Assembly (NCBI RefSeq): GCF_047470865.1
Contig: NZ_JAZDRH010000005.1
Span: forward strand, 1-64,000
DNA: 64,000 bases
Source of the DNA: JAZDRH01 sp047470865
Lineage (GTDB): Bacteria; Pseudomonadota; Gammaproteobacteria; Pseudomonadales; Pseudomonadaceae
Direction: 5' to 3'
Shown piece by piece: positions 31,790 to 40,296 of this stretch. The notes under the pieces were generated by a model. It ran no database searches and was not told the origin of the DNA. It was given only the letters and a program-made list of their open reading frames with translations. The first letter of the stretch is position 1. Every line of letters begins with the position of its first letter. The position numbers and the translations under genes are program-made.

Positions 31790-33941
31790 GAAAAGTGTGG
31801 TTATTGGTTATAAATACTACATGGGCATCCATATGGGTGCGTGCCGTGGACCTGTTGACGAGCTGGTAGAAATCACCGCCGATGGAAAGCAAATCTATAA
31901 AGGCAATGCCAATCAAACGCAGACTATTTATATAGATAAGCCTGGGCTTTTTGGCGGCGAAAAAAAAGAAGGTGGCATCCAAGGTTCACTGCATTTAATG
32001 ATGGGTGAAAAAACACAGCAAGCCCCTTCGGCTTTAAAAAGTATGTTAGGCGGTGATGTACCTGCTTTTCGCGGCATTGTAAGTCTGTTTTATGACGGCT
32101 TAATTGCTGCGATGAACCCTTATATAAAGCCGTGGAAAATCCGCTTGCGTCGCACCACTAAAGGCTGGGATGGTGATAATACGTGGTATGCAGGAAAAGC
32201 CACGATACCATTAAAAGATGGGCAAATTCATGCAATGAATCCTGCACATATTATTTACGAATGCTTAACCAATCGTGACTGGGGTGGTGGTATGGATAGA
32301 TCACTACTCAGCGATGCGTCTTTTCGTTTAGCTGCTGATCGTCTTGCCCAAGAGGGTTTTGGTTTATGTATTCGCTGGACACGCCAAGAAGCGGTTAAAT
32401 CCTTTGTGGAAACCATTGTAAACCACATAGGCGCTAGCCTTTATCAAAGCCGCTTTGACGGATTGTTCTACTTAGATTTAATTCGTGATGATTATGACGT
32501 AGATAGTTTGCCTTATTTCGATGAAGAAAACGGCTTGCTCACAATAGAAGAGGACGATAACGGTGCAAGCTCTGGCGCAGTTAACGAGCTGATCTTACGC
32601 TGGCATGATCCAATCACAGATAACGACCGTCAATGGCGCGAACGCAACCTTGCGGCTATTCATTCGGATGGGCAAGTGATCACCACATCACTGGATTATT
32701 CAGGTATCCCTACCGAAGAACTAGCAGGACGTGTTGCCAACCGAGAATTAGCCCAACGTGCGGCTAATCTTAAACGTTTCAAAGTTAAACTAGATAGGCG
32801 TGGCTGGCGAATTGAGCCAGGTAAGCCACTGCGTATTAGTAGTAAACGGCGTGGTATTAACAACCTTATTGTACGCGCAGGCCGTGTTGAGGATGGCACA
32901 CTAAGCAGTGGTGAGATGACGATTACTGTGGTGCAAGATGTATTTGGCATGCCTGCTCAAAGTATATCTGAAGCACAACCGCCGCAATGGGTTGCGCCTG
33001 ACCGCACCCCACAAGTTGCCTACAAACGTAAACTAATAGAGCGTAACTGGCGTGATATCGTTAGCATGACCACCGAAGCTGAGGTGAACCTTATTCCTAG
33101 TACTGCTTGCTACTTAACTAGTCTTGCTATTAAACCAACCAGCTTGCACCAAAACTATGATTTAGAAACGCGGGTTGGCGTTGGTGCATGGGAAAACAAA
33201 GACACCGCTAGCTTTGCCGAGTTATTGCGTCTATCAATTGCTATTGATGCACTAAACAACACACTGTTTGTCAGTGGTGACATGCTGGTGTTATCTGATG
33301 TAGAGGTTGGCTCGGCTGCAATCATAGGTGATGAGATTGTTCGTATTGACTATATAGATGTAGCGGCAGGTCAAATCAAAGTAGGACGTGGCTGTGTAGA
33401 TACAGTACCTACTGCGCATGATGCCGGTAGCGAAATATGGTTTTACGATGACACCGTAGGTATTGATCAAACAGAATACGCACCTAGCACCACGGTACAA
33501 GCCAGAGTAATAACGCGTACCAGTGAAGCCACGCTCAATCCTGTGCTAGCGGCAATAGACAGCCTCACTATGCAGCAGCGTCAAGCTAGGCCGTACCCAC
33601 CTGCTAACGTCAAGATCAATGGCGAGTATTATCCAAGCCAAGTACAAGGCTCGATTATCATTACCTGGGCACACCGTGACCGCTTGTTGCAAGCAGATCA
33701 AATGATTGACTACTACATGCAAAGCATAGGCCCAGAACCCGAAACAACTTACACCGTGCGACTACTACGCAAAGACAACAACACGCTACTAGCCAGTACT
33801 ACAGCCATGGCTGCAACCACTACAACCATAGAAACAGATTATCAAGGCGAAGTGGTATTAGAGCTGTACTCAGAGCGTAACGGACTTAGATCATGGCAAA
33901 GTAATAAGATTACTTTCGCATACACGCCCAGTGAGATGTAG
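31779..33941 (+). CDS. Tail-tip / central fibre host-specificity protein
   Basis: A 720-residue protein, the last phage gene. ATG 31779 follows AAGGAAGGAA. The N-terminus (GYKYYMGIHMGACRGPVDEL, VEITADGKQIYKG) and later NPAHIIYECLTNRDWGGGMD are typical of large tail-tip (J- or GTA-hub-like) proteins of B3/D3112 phages. The C-terminus (PYPPANVKINGEYYP; TYTVRLLRKDNNTLLAST) looks like fibronectin-type beta domains and may set host range. No separate fibre or fibre chaperone gene follows. Confidence 0.85.
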   Translation: MGSKKSVVIGYKYYMGIHMGACRGPVDELVEITADGKQIYKGNANQTQTIYIDKPGLFGGEKKEGGIQGSLHLMMGEKTQQAPSALKSMLGGDVPAFRGIVSLFYDGLIAAMNPYIKPWKIRLRRTTKGWDGDNTWYAGKATIPLKDGQIHAMNPAHIIYECLTNRDWGGGMDRSLLSDASFRLAADRLAQEGFGLCIRWTRQEAVKSFVETIVNHIGASLYQSRFDGLFYLDLIRDDYDVDSLPYFDEENGLLTIEEDDNGASSGAVNELILRWHDPITDNDRQWRERNLAAIHSDGQVITTSLDYSGIPTEELAGRVANRELAQRAANLKRFKVKLDRRGWRIEPGKPLRISSKRRGINNLIVRAGRVEDGTLSSGEMTITVVQDVFGMPAQSISEAQPPQWVAPDRTPQVAYKRKLIERNWRDIVSMTTEAEVNLIPSTACYLTSLAIKPTSLHQNYDLETRVGVGAWENKDTASFAELLRLSIAIDALNNTLFVSGDMLVLSDVEVGSAAIIGDEIVRIDYIDVAAGQIKVGRGCVDTVPTAHDAGSEIWFYDDTVGIDQTEYAPSTTVQARVITRTSEATLNPVLAAIDSLTMQQRQARPYPPANVKINGEYYPSQVQGSIIITWAHRDRLLQADQMIDYYMQSIGPEPETTYTVRLLRKDNNTLLASTTAMAATTTTIETDYQGEVVLELYSERNGLRSWQSNKITFAYTPSEM

Positions 33942-34004
33942 AGAGAATATTAAACGCAAGGACGCGTATATTTTGCAGCTCTATTGTCTTTATTGTTCTT
34001 TATG

Positions 34005-34037
34005 CTATGACAATAAATGCGCAAATCAACGACAAAA
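34005..34037 (-). other. Right-end transposase-binding sites (candidates R1, R2)
   Basis: Read inward from the right terminus, TTTTGTCGTTG lies at bases 17-27 (34027-34037) and TATTGTCATAG at 39-49 (34005-34015), a 22-bp period like the adjacent R1-R2 sites of Mu. The second is identical to the left-end site 582-592. Further in, 33981-34000 has two more TATTGT motifs in the other orientation. Confidence 0.6.
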
Positions 34038-34053
34038 CAACCGCCGCGCTACA

Positions 34054-34058
34054 ATAAG
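34054..34058. repeat. Target-site duplication, right copy (ATAAG)
   Basis: Directly follows the phage terminus GCTACA; identical to 561-565. Confidence 0.85.
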
Positions 34059-34092
34059 CTCTTTTAATTAAGTGAGCAACCTGATAAGCCAT
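34054..34092 (-). pseudogene. N-terminal part of the interrupted orphan toxin frame
   Basis: From an ATG at 34090-34092 the minus strand reads MAYQVAHLIKRA up to the duplication, and continues in frame into YALINDASKQ at 563 leftwards. A TAG stops the frame 24 bp upstream of this ATG, so no full-length CdiA precedes it; it is an orphan tail. No Shine-Dalgarno is evident. Confidence 0.45.
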
Positions 34093-34230
34093 TAATAAAA
34101 TAAGATAAGATACAGACCAAATCTATTTAACAAGGAATACTTGGATGTTTTTAGTGATTGTATAACTGCCTCAATGCTTAGATTTACTGGCTGCTTGAGT
34201 TATGCATGATAGATTTTGTGCAATAAAAAA

Positions 34231-34259
34231 GCCCCTATGCTTTTCAACATAAGGGCTTT
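34231..34259 (-). terminator. Terminator after tRNA-Asp
   Basis: AAAGCCC and GGGCTTT arms, continued by TATG/CATA, enclose a short loop. On the minus strand TTTTTTATT follows. It ends the tRNA-Asp transcript. Confidence 0.75.
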
Positions 34260-34264
34260 AAATA

Positions 34265-34341
34265 TGGCGCAGCGGACGGGACTCGAACCCGCGACCCCCG
34301 GCGTGACAGGCCGGTATTCTAACCAACTGAACTACCGCTGC
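34265..34341 (-). tRNA. tRNA-Asp (GTC anticodon)
   Basis: The minus-strand 77-nt sequence starts GCAGCGG and ends CCGCTGC-G-CCA, with a 7-bp acceptor stem. D-arm AGTTCAGTTGGTTAGAAT, anticodon arm CCGGCCTGTCACGCCGG with GTC, and T-arm GCGGGTTCGAGTCCCGT are all canonical, and CCA is encoded. The site is about 170 bp from the orphan toxin remnant, so the tRNA 3' side holds accessory DNA. Confidence 0.97.
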
Positions 34342-34396
34342 GTTACGTGGCGCGCACTATATAGCCAGCCTAGGCTACTGTCAACTTTTACACACT

Positions 34397-34963
34397 TTAT
34401 GCCTTAGGCAAAGTAACCCCTGTTTGCCCTTGATATTTTCCATCACGATCTTTGTAGGAGGTTTCACACTCTTCATCTGACTCTAAAAATAACATCTGAG
34501 CAACGCCTTCATACGCATAAATTTTAGCAGGCAAATTAGTAGTGTTGGAGAACTCTAACGTCACGTGCCCTTCCCACTCTGGCTCTAACGGAGTGACATT
34601 AACAATAATACCACAGCGTGCATACGTACTTTTACCCAAGCAAATAGTCAGCACGTTACGCGGAATGCGAAAATACTCAACGGTTCTTGCTAGTGCAAAT
34701 GAGTTAGGCGGAATAACGCAAACGGGTCCTTTGATATCAACAAAGCTTTTTTCATCGAAATTTTTAGGGTCAACTGTTGCAGAATGTATATTAGTGAATA
34801 CTTTGAATTCATCCGCACAACGAACGTCATATCCATAGCTAGACACGCCGTAAGAAATGATACGTTCATCACCTTCATTACGCACTTGACGCTCAACAAA
34901 AGGCTCAATCATGCCGTGTTCTTGCGACATGCGACGAATCCACTTATCTGATTTAATACTCAT
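34397..34963 (-). CDS. dcd: dCTP deaminase
   Basis: A 188-residue dCTP deaminase, which makes dUTP for dTMP synthesis. Conserved parts are MSIKSDKWIRRMSQEHGMIE, YGVSSYGYDVRCADEFKVF and GKSTYARCGIIVNVTPLEPE, with the catalytic Glu in the last, and the C-terminal QGQTGVTLPKA lid. The ATG at 34963 gives the Pseudomonas start and length; an in-frame upstream extension has no support. GGAAAG precedes it. Dcd next to apbC and metG is a Pseudomonas order, here with a cold-shock gene between. Confidence 0.95.
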   Translation of the reverse strand: MSIKSDKWIRRMSQEHGMIEPFVERQVRNEGDERIISYGVSSYGYDVRCADEFKVFTNIHSATVDPKNFDEKSFVDIKGPVCVIPPNSFALARTVEYFRIPRNVLTICLGKSTYARCGIIVNVTPLEPEWEGHVTLEFSNTTNLPAKIYAYEGVAQMLFLESDEECETSYKDRDGKYQGQTGVTLPKA

Positions 34964-35279
34964 AAACATTCTTTCCACGACAAGACAAATTGCTGTGCAT
35001 CTTATCAAGCAGCGCTCTACTACGAAAGCAAAGCAGGTATGATTCTTTACAGAAATCTAAATAAAAAGTTGATCTATCGGGCTTTTTTTACAACTAAACC
35101 AAAATAACTATAGCACTTAGCGAAAAAACAGGTAGAGTATAGGTTTGCTGCTGCTGCATGTTGTAACGCGATTCCATAAAGGCTTGGCTGTGCTAAGAAT
35201 TTAGACTCCGGTAACTCCTTGCGCTCAGTAACACCCGCAGGCTTACACCTGTTTAATTCTTATGATCAAGGAGACAGAA
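34964..35279. other. Intergenic region: dcd promoter side and csp leader
   Basis: About 315 bp between divergent dcd and the cold-shock gene. No frame of note. The right half would be a long 5' leader of the csp mRNA, as usual for cspA-type genes, but no cold box could be identified with confidence. Confidence 0.4.
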
Positions 35280-35492
35280 ATGTCTAACCGTCAAACTGGC
35301 ACCGTTAAATGGTTTAACGACGAAAAAGGCTTCGGCTTCATTACTCAAGAGCAAGGTGAAGATTTATTCGTTCACTTCCGCGCTATCCAATCTGAAGGAT
35401 TCCGCACTCTGAAAGAAGGCCAAAAAGTAACTTTCGTTGCTACTCGCGGTCAAAAAGGCATGCAAGCAGAAGAAGTTCAAGTTGTTGCTTAA
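35280..35492 (+). CDS. Cold-shock-like protein, CspA family
   Basis: A 70-residue RNA/ssDNA-binding protein of one OB fold. RNP1 (KGFGFIT) and RNP2 (DLFVHF) motifs are intact. AAGGAGA precedes the ATG at 35280; an in-frame upstream ATG is less likely. Such proteins melt RNA structure in cold or general growth. A terminator follows 18 bases after the stop. Confidence 0.95.
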   Translation: MSNRQTGTVKWFNDEKGFGFITQEQGEDLFVHFRAIQSEGFRTLKEGQKVTFVATRGQKGMQAEEVQVVA

Positions 35493-35510
35493 CTTCTAGC
35501 CGAATGCAAA

Positions 35511-35538
35511 AAACCCGTCACTTGTGACGGGTTTTTTT
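35511..35538 (+). terminator. Terminator of cold-shock gene
   Basis: AAACCCGTCAC and GTGACGGGTTT pair over 11 bp with a TT loop, then a T-run to 35538. Probably two-directional, as apbC converges on it. Confidence 0.92.
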
Positions 35539-35552
35539 ATGCTGCAATCATG

Positions 35553-36635
35553 TTAGCCAATTTCAATAGTAGGCATTTGGCTTTGGTTTTGTGCTAAACG
35601 AGCACCTACTGTGCGGGCTAGCTCTTGGTAAATCATTGCAATTTGGCTTTGTGGATCAGCAATAGTCGTTGGTTTACCGCCATCACATTGCGTTCTAATT
35701 GCTAGCGATAATGGTAATGAAGCCAATAAGTCGATGCCATATAACTCAGCTAAACGCTCACCGCCGCCCTCGCCAAAAATATGTTCCGCATGACCACAAT
35801 TAGAGCAAATATGCACCGCCATATTTTCTACTACGCCAAGTACTGGAATATTAACCTTGTTGAACATTTCAATACCTTTACGCGCATCAAGCAAGGCAAT
35901 ATCTTGTGGTGTTGTGACAATAACACTGCCCGCTACAGGAATTTTCTGCGCTAAGGTTAATTGAATATCACCTGTTCCTGGCGGCATATCCACTACTAAA
36001 TAATCCAACTCACCCCAGGCGGTTTGTGTAATCAGTTGCAGTAAAGCTCCCGACGCCATAGGGCCACGCCAAACCATAGGTGTATCATCTGTTGCTAAAA
36101 AAGCCATGGACATTACTTCAACTCCATGCGCTTTAATGGGTACAAAAAACTTCTGCCCATTTATTTCGCATAGTTCTGGCTTAGTACCTGGGGTAATACC
36201 AAACATAATGCCTTGGCTAGGGCCATAAATATCGGCATCTAGCATGCCAACTTTAGCGCCTTCTCGAGCTAAAGCTAATGCCAAATTAACCGCTGTAGTT
36301 GACTTACCCACACCGCCTTTGCCAGAAGCCACGGCAACAACGTTTTTTACTTTCTGTAATGCCGGCGTATCAGCTGCCTGATACGTAGGAATTTGATAGC
36401 TAATATTAACCCGTACATCCGTGCAACCAAGCTCGTTTTTTACAGCCATTTCAAGAACTTGCGCCCAGCCTACTTTAAATAAGTCGCCAGCATAAGGCAG
36501 CACTAAGTCAATCTGTACTTGGCTGTTATCTGCTTTGATTTGGCGAATACAACCTGCTGTTACAGGATCAGTTGCTAAATGGGGGTCGGTATACTGACGC
36601 AGTACTGTTTCAATCTGCTCTGGGGTAACGCTCAT
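35553..36635 (-). CDS. apbC: Mrp/ApbC iron-sulfur carrier ATPase
   Basis: A 360-residue P-loop protein. Residues 1-85 are a MIP18/DUF59 domain. The ATPase has the deviant Walker A GKGGVGKSTT (near residue 109), DADIYGPSQG and VDMPPGTGD. CSNCGH near residue 275 is the CxxC that holds a bridging Fe-S cluster. ApbC delivers clusters to target enzymes. It is transcribed opposite to metG, with about 170 bp between them, an arrangement found in Pseudomonas and enterobacteria. Confidence 0.95.
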   Translation of the reverse strand: MSVTPEQIETVLRQYTDPHLATDPVTAGCIRQIKADNSQVQIDLVLPYAGDLFKVGWAQVLEMAVKNELGCTDVRVNISYQIPTYQAADTPALQKVKNVVAVASGKGGVGKSTTAVNLALALAREGAKVGMLDADIYGPSQGIMFGITPGTKPELCEINGQKFFVPIKAHGVEVMSMAFLATDDTPMVWRGPMASGALLQLITQTAWGELDYLVVDMPPGTGDIQLTLAQKIPVAGSVIVTTPQDIALLDARKGIEMFNKVNIPVLGVVENMAVHICSNCGHAEHIFGEGGGERLAELYGIDLLASLPLSLAIRTQCDGGKPTTIADPQSQIAMIYQELARTVGARLAQNQSQMPTIEIG

Positions 36636-36805
36636 ATGTAGCTCCTACCTTCGTCGAATGCCTTTATAGTAGCGCAAATACTTACAAAGCTATATCCACG
36701 TTTTTTGCTCAAACTCTCGTTTAGCAGTTTAAAGATGCAAAAAAACAAGCTTAGCTATATAGTTGTTTGTTCTTATTTTTCATTCACCAACTATAAAAGA
36801 TAGCT

Positions 36806-38848
36806 ATGAGCGAACAACGCAAAATTCTTGTTACCAGCGCCCTTCCTTATGCCAACGGTTCAATCCACTTAGGACATATGCTTGAGTATGTGCAAACTGA
36901 CATGTGGGTTCGCTTTCAGAAAATGCGTGGTCATCTTTGCACTTATGTGTGCGCCGATGATGCCCACGGCTCAGCTATTATGTTACGTGCAGAAAAAGAA
37001 GGCATTACCCCTCAACAGCTAATTGATTATGTTCGTGAAGAACATTACAGCGATTTTAAAGATTTTCATGTCGACTTTGATAATTTCTACAGTACTCACA
37101 GCCCTGAGAACCGCGAGTTATCAGAACAGATTTATCTAAAGCTTAAAGCCGCAGGACACATTGCTAGCCGCAATGTCACCCAATACTATGACCCTGAAAA
37201 AGGCATGTTTTTGGCTGATCGCTTTATTAAAGGCACCTGCCCTAAGTGTGCAACAGCCGATCAATACGGTGATAACTGCGAAAAATGTGGTGCAACCTAT
37301 CAACCTACTGAGCTAAAAAATCCATACTCAACTATTTCGGGTGCAACGCCTGTACTGAAAGACTCTGAGCATTTTTTCTTTAAGCTGCCTAACTTTCAAA
37401 GCATGCTGCAAGAGTGGACACGCAGCGGAACATTGCAAGAATCTGTTGCCAACAAACTGGCTGAATGGCTCGACAGCGGTTTGCAGGAATGGGATATCTC
37501 ACGTGATGCACCTTACTTTGGTTTTGAAATACCAGGGGCAAAAGATAAATTTTTCTACGTTTGGCTAGATGCCCCTATCGGTTATATGGCGAGCTTTAAA
37601 AATCTATGCGCGCGCCGCCCAGAATTAGATTTTGATAGTTACTGGCAAGAAGATACAGACACTGAGCTATACCACTTTATTGGTAAAGACATTACCAACT
37701 TCCATGCACTCTTTTGGCCAGCGATGCTGCATGGCGCTAACTTACGCAAACCTACTGGAGTCAACGTGCATGGTTATTTAACCGTAAATGGCGCTAAGAT
37801 GTCTAAATCACGCGGCACCTTTATTAAAGCTCGTACTTATTTAGACCATTTAAATCCAGAGTATCTACGTTATTACTACGCTTCTAAACTGAGCACTGGG
37901 GTTGAAGATTTAGACTTAAACCTTGAGGATTTTGCCCAAAAAGTAAATTCTGACTTGGTAGGCAAAGTTGTTAATATTGCTAGCCGCTGTGCTGGCTTTG
38001 TGCATAAAGGTAATAATGGCGTACTTACACAGCCCGCCCAAGAGCCTGAGCTAACACAGGCATTTGCGCAAGCTGAAGCAGAGATTGCCAGTGCTTATGA
38101 AGCCCGTGATTTTGCTAAAGCTATGCGCAAAATTATGGCTTTAGCAGACCTTGCAAATGCTTATATTGCAGATAAAGCGCCTTGGGCGATGAACAAAGTT
38201 GAAGGCAAACAAGCCGAAGTTCAGGCTATCTGTTCATTAGGCATTAATCTATTCCGCCAATTAGTCATTTTACTAAAACCCGTTTTACCTCAACTAACTC
38301 AAGCTGCTGAGAACTTCTTAAACGTTAAAGCTTTTACTTGGGCAGATTTACCGAATGACCTCATCAATCATCAACTTAATGAGTTCACACCTTTACTAAC
38401 ACGTATTGATATGAAAGATATTGAGAAAATGACAGAAGCCTCCAAACAAGATCTTTTAGAAACGAACGTAGCGCCAGCAGCAACTACTAATGGCGAGCTT
38501 GATAAAGCGCCTTTAGCCGCGGAAATTAATTTTGATGCCTTTGCAGCCGTTGACTTGCGCATTGCACTGATTGAAAAAGCGGAGTTTGTAGAAGGTGCTG
38601 ATAAATTACTGCGTTTAAGCTTAGATTTAGGCGGAGTAAAACGTAATGTATTTTCAGGAATCAAAAGCGCCTACCCTGATCCAAGCTTGCTAGAAGGACG
38701 TCTAACACTCTACGTTGCCAACCTAGCACCACGCAAAATGAAATTTGGTATTTCAGAAGGCATGGTATTAGCGGCTGGCCCCGGTGGCAGCGAAATTTAC
38801 TTACTCAGCCCTGACCAAGGTGCAATTCCAGGCCAACGCGTAATGTAA
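36806..38848 (+). CDS. metG: Methionyl-tRNA synthetase
   Basis: A 680-residue class I enzyme that charges tRNA-Met. The HIGH-type motif is HLGH (residues 21-24), KMSKS lies at 331-335, and zinc knuckles CPKC and CEKC stand near 146-162. The C-terminal about 105 residues form the dimer and tRNA-binding OB domain (FAAVDLRIALIEKAEFVEGA). Length is normal for Pseudomonas-type MetG. Confidence 0.97.
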   Translation: MSEQRKILVTSALPYANGSIHLGHMLEYVQTDMWVRFQKMRGHLCTYVCADDAHGSAIMLRAEKEGITPQQLIDYVREEHYSDFKDFHVDFDNFYSTHSPENRELSEQIYLKLKAAGHIASRNVTQYYDPEKGMFLADRFIKGTCPKCATADQYGDNCEKCGATYQPTELKNPYSTISGATPVLKDSEHFFFKLPNFQSMLQEWTRSGTLQESVANKLAEWLDSGLQEWDISRDAPYFGFEIPGAKDKFFYVWLDAPIGYMASFKNLCARRPELDFDSYWQEDTDTELYHFIGKDITNFHALFWPAMLHGANLRKPTGVNVHGYLTVNGAKMSKSRGTFIKARTYLDHLNPEYLRYYYASKLSTGVEDLDLNLEDFAQKVNSDLVGKVVNIASRCAGFVHKGNNGVLTQPAQEPELTQAFAQAEAEIASAYEARDFAKAMRKIMALADLANAYIADKAPWAMNKVEGKQAEVQAICSLGINLFRQLVILLKPVLPQLTQAAENFLNVKAFTWADLPNDLINHQLNEFTPLLTRIDMKDIEKMTEASKQDLLETNVAPAATTNGELDKAPLAAEINFDAFAAVDLRIALIEKAEFVEGADKLLRLSLDLGGVKRNVFSGIKSAYPDPSLLEGRLTLYVANLAPRKMKFGISEGMVLAAGPGGSEIYLLSPDQGAIPGQRVM

Positions 38849-38859
38849 AGATACAATTA

Positions 38860-38885
38860 CCTACCACGTAGAAATGCGTGGTAGG
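38860..38885 (+). terminator. Hairpin after metG
   Basis: CCTACCACG (38860-38868) and CGTGGTAGG (38877-38885) pair perfectly, but no T-run follows. A weak or Rho-assisted terminator or RNA stabiliser. Confidence 0.45.
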
Positions 38886-38994
38886 AAGCTAATCCGCTGT
38901 TTACAACTTGACAGTATTCCAATAGCTGTAGGAGTATCCCTCGACTAATTAACGGCTGAATCTTTTACTAGATTCACATGTTCGGAAGTTTTCC

Positions 38995-40296
38995 ATGAAG
39001 AAAATCCCTGCACTGCTGAGTCTGTGTTTTTTATTTTTTACCTCATCTGGTTTGGCTAAAACCTATGACGAACAAAGCTATGGTTATCCATTAACTAATC
39101 CTTTTGAGTCAACTATTGCTTCAACCCCCTCCGTACTGCATCCACAACTACCGAGTTACTCTGCTATTGATCAAAAAGACTTTACGCTTAGACTTTTGCC
39201 TGAGCGTGAAGAAAAGCTTCCAGCCCCTTTTTGGGCAGTAAAGCATCTTAAATATCGAGTAGCTAAACAAAAACATGCCGCGCCCACAATCTTTATTATT
39301 GCTGGCACAGGCTCACGCTATGACACCACCACGGTTGAGTATCTAAAACGGCTTTTCTATGGCGATGGCTATAATGTTATTCAAATTTCTTCGCCTACCA
39401 GCTACGACTTTATGGCCGCTGCATCAAGTACTGCTACGCCAGGCTTTACACCACAAGATAGCCTAGATTTATACCGTGTAATGCAAGCCATTAGTGTTCA
39501 GCAGCATGGTAAATTACAAACTACCGACTGGTATCTAACAGGCTATAGCCTAGGCGCATTAGATGCTGCTTTTTTAAGCCATATTGATGAAACAAAACAG
39601 TCATTTAATTTTAAAAAAGTACTCTTACTAAACCCACCTGTTAACTTGTTCACCTCTGTGTCAAACCTAGATTCATTGGTAGACGTTCAAATTAAGAATG
39701 AAAATGATAAACGCAACTTTTATCAAATTATCTTTGACAAGTTAACGCTGTACTTTAAGAAGCGTGGCAACTTTAATATTGATGAAGCTGTTATTTTTGA
39801 TTTTCAGAACTCACCAGAGCGTTTAGATGACAACCAAATGGCCATGCTCATTGGCAGTATGTTCCGCTTCTTTTCTGCCGATATTAGTTTTACCGCTGAC
39901 TTAATTAACCAACGCGGGCTCTATACACCAGCAGATATACGTATTACCAATAGCACCAGTCTAACGCCTTTCTTTAAAAAAGCTCTTATGTGCGATTTCG
40001 AGTGTTATTTAGAAACTCAGCTTTTACCCTTTTGGAAAGAAAAGTACCAAGGCAATTCACTTGATGAGCTTATTCATCAAACCAGCCTTTATGCCATTAC
40101 TGATTATTTAAAAACATCAAACAAAATCGCAGTAATGCATAACGCTGATGACCCTATTTTAGGTAAAGGCGATTTAGGTTATTTACGTGAAACCTTCGGC
40201 GATCAGCGCTTTTTCCTCTATCCTTATGGTGGGCATTGTGGAAACTTTGACTACATTGTAAATGCTAACGACATGCTGGAGTTCCTACGTGACTAA
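38995..40296 (+). CDS. Secreted alpha/beta hydrolase linked to MlaA
   Basis: A 433-residue protein with signal peptide (PALLSLCFLFFTSSGLAKT). The alpha/beta hydrolase features are FIIAGTGSRYD (oxyanion region), nucleophile elbow GYSLG with S185, an Asp in NADDPILG and a His in YGGHCGN. The likely site is the periplasm. The stop overlaps the GTG start of mlaA by 8 bases, so the two are translated together. In Pseudomonas relatives a similar hydrolase stands before vacJ/mlaA. A lipid-linked substrate is plausible; none is known to me. Confidence 0.8.
   Translation: MKKIPALLSLCFLFFTSSGLAKTYDEQSYGYPLTNPFESTIASTPSVLHPQLPSYSAIDQKDFTLRLLPEREEKLPAPFWAVKHLKYRVAKQKHAAPTIFIIAGTGSRYDTTTVEYLKRLFYGDGYNVIQISSPTSYDFMAAASSTATPGFTPQDSLDLYRVMQAISVQQHGKLQTTDWYLTGYSLGALDAAFLSHIDETKQSFNFKKVLLLNPPVNLFTSVSNLDSLVDVQIKNENDKRNFYQIIFDKLTLYFKKRGNFNIDEAVIFDFQNSPERLDDNQMAMLIGSMFRFFSADISFTADLINQRGLYTPADIRITNSTSLTPFFKKALMCDFECYLETQLLPFWKEKYQGNSLDELIHQTSLYAITDYLKTSNKIAVMHNADDPILGKGDLGYLRETFGDQRFFLYPYGGHCGNFDYIVNANDMLEFLRD

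Larger units (their letters stand above)
566..34053 (+). mobile_element. Complete Mu-type transposable prophage with B3-like non-contractile tail
   Basis: The element is 33,488 bp long, begins with TGT and ends with ACA, and is flanked by ATAAG direct repeats. Related 11-bp sites lie at the same distance inside each end (582-592; inverted at 34027-34037, with a further copy at 34005-34015). Gene content in order: S24 repressor (minus), Ner, MuA- and MuB-like proteins, DUF3164, GemA, Mor, lysis genes, DUF1804, terminase, DUF935 portal, F, G, I/Z, T, gp36, gp37, tail tube, frameshifted chaperone, tape measure and tail tip. No tail sheath gene is seen, which fits B3/D3112-type siphoviruses and not Mu itself. 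No obviously broken phage gene was found, so it may be inducible. Confidence 0.95.

Noticed and set aside
582..34015. Prophage ends at the exact inverted repeat TATTGTCATAG / CTATGACAATA
   Set aside because: No matching 5-bp duplication flanks these positions and the host frame is not restored. The repeat lies inside the ends and fits transposase-binding sites.
33942..34053. Invertible fibre segment or Mu mom-type modification gene at the right end
   Set aside because: Only 112 bp lie between the last tail gene and the phage end; no invertase, second fibre or modification gene is present.
34216..34407. Protein frame containing MAQRTGLEPATPGVTGRYSN
   Set aside because: This is the well-known false frame read opposite to tRNA-Asp; the DNA there is the tRNA gene.
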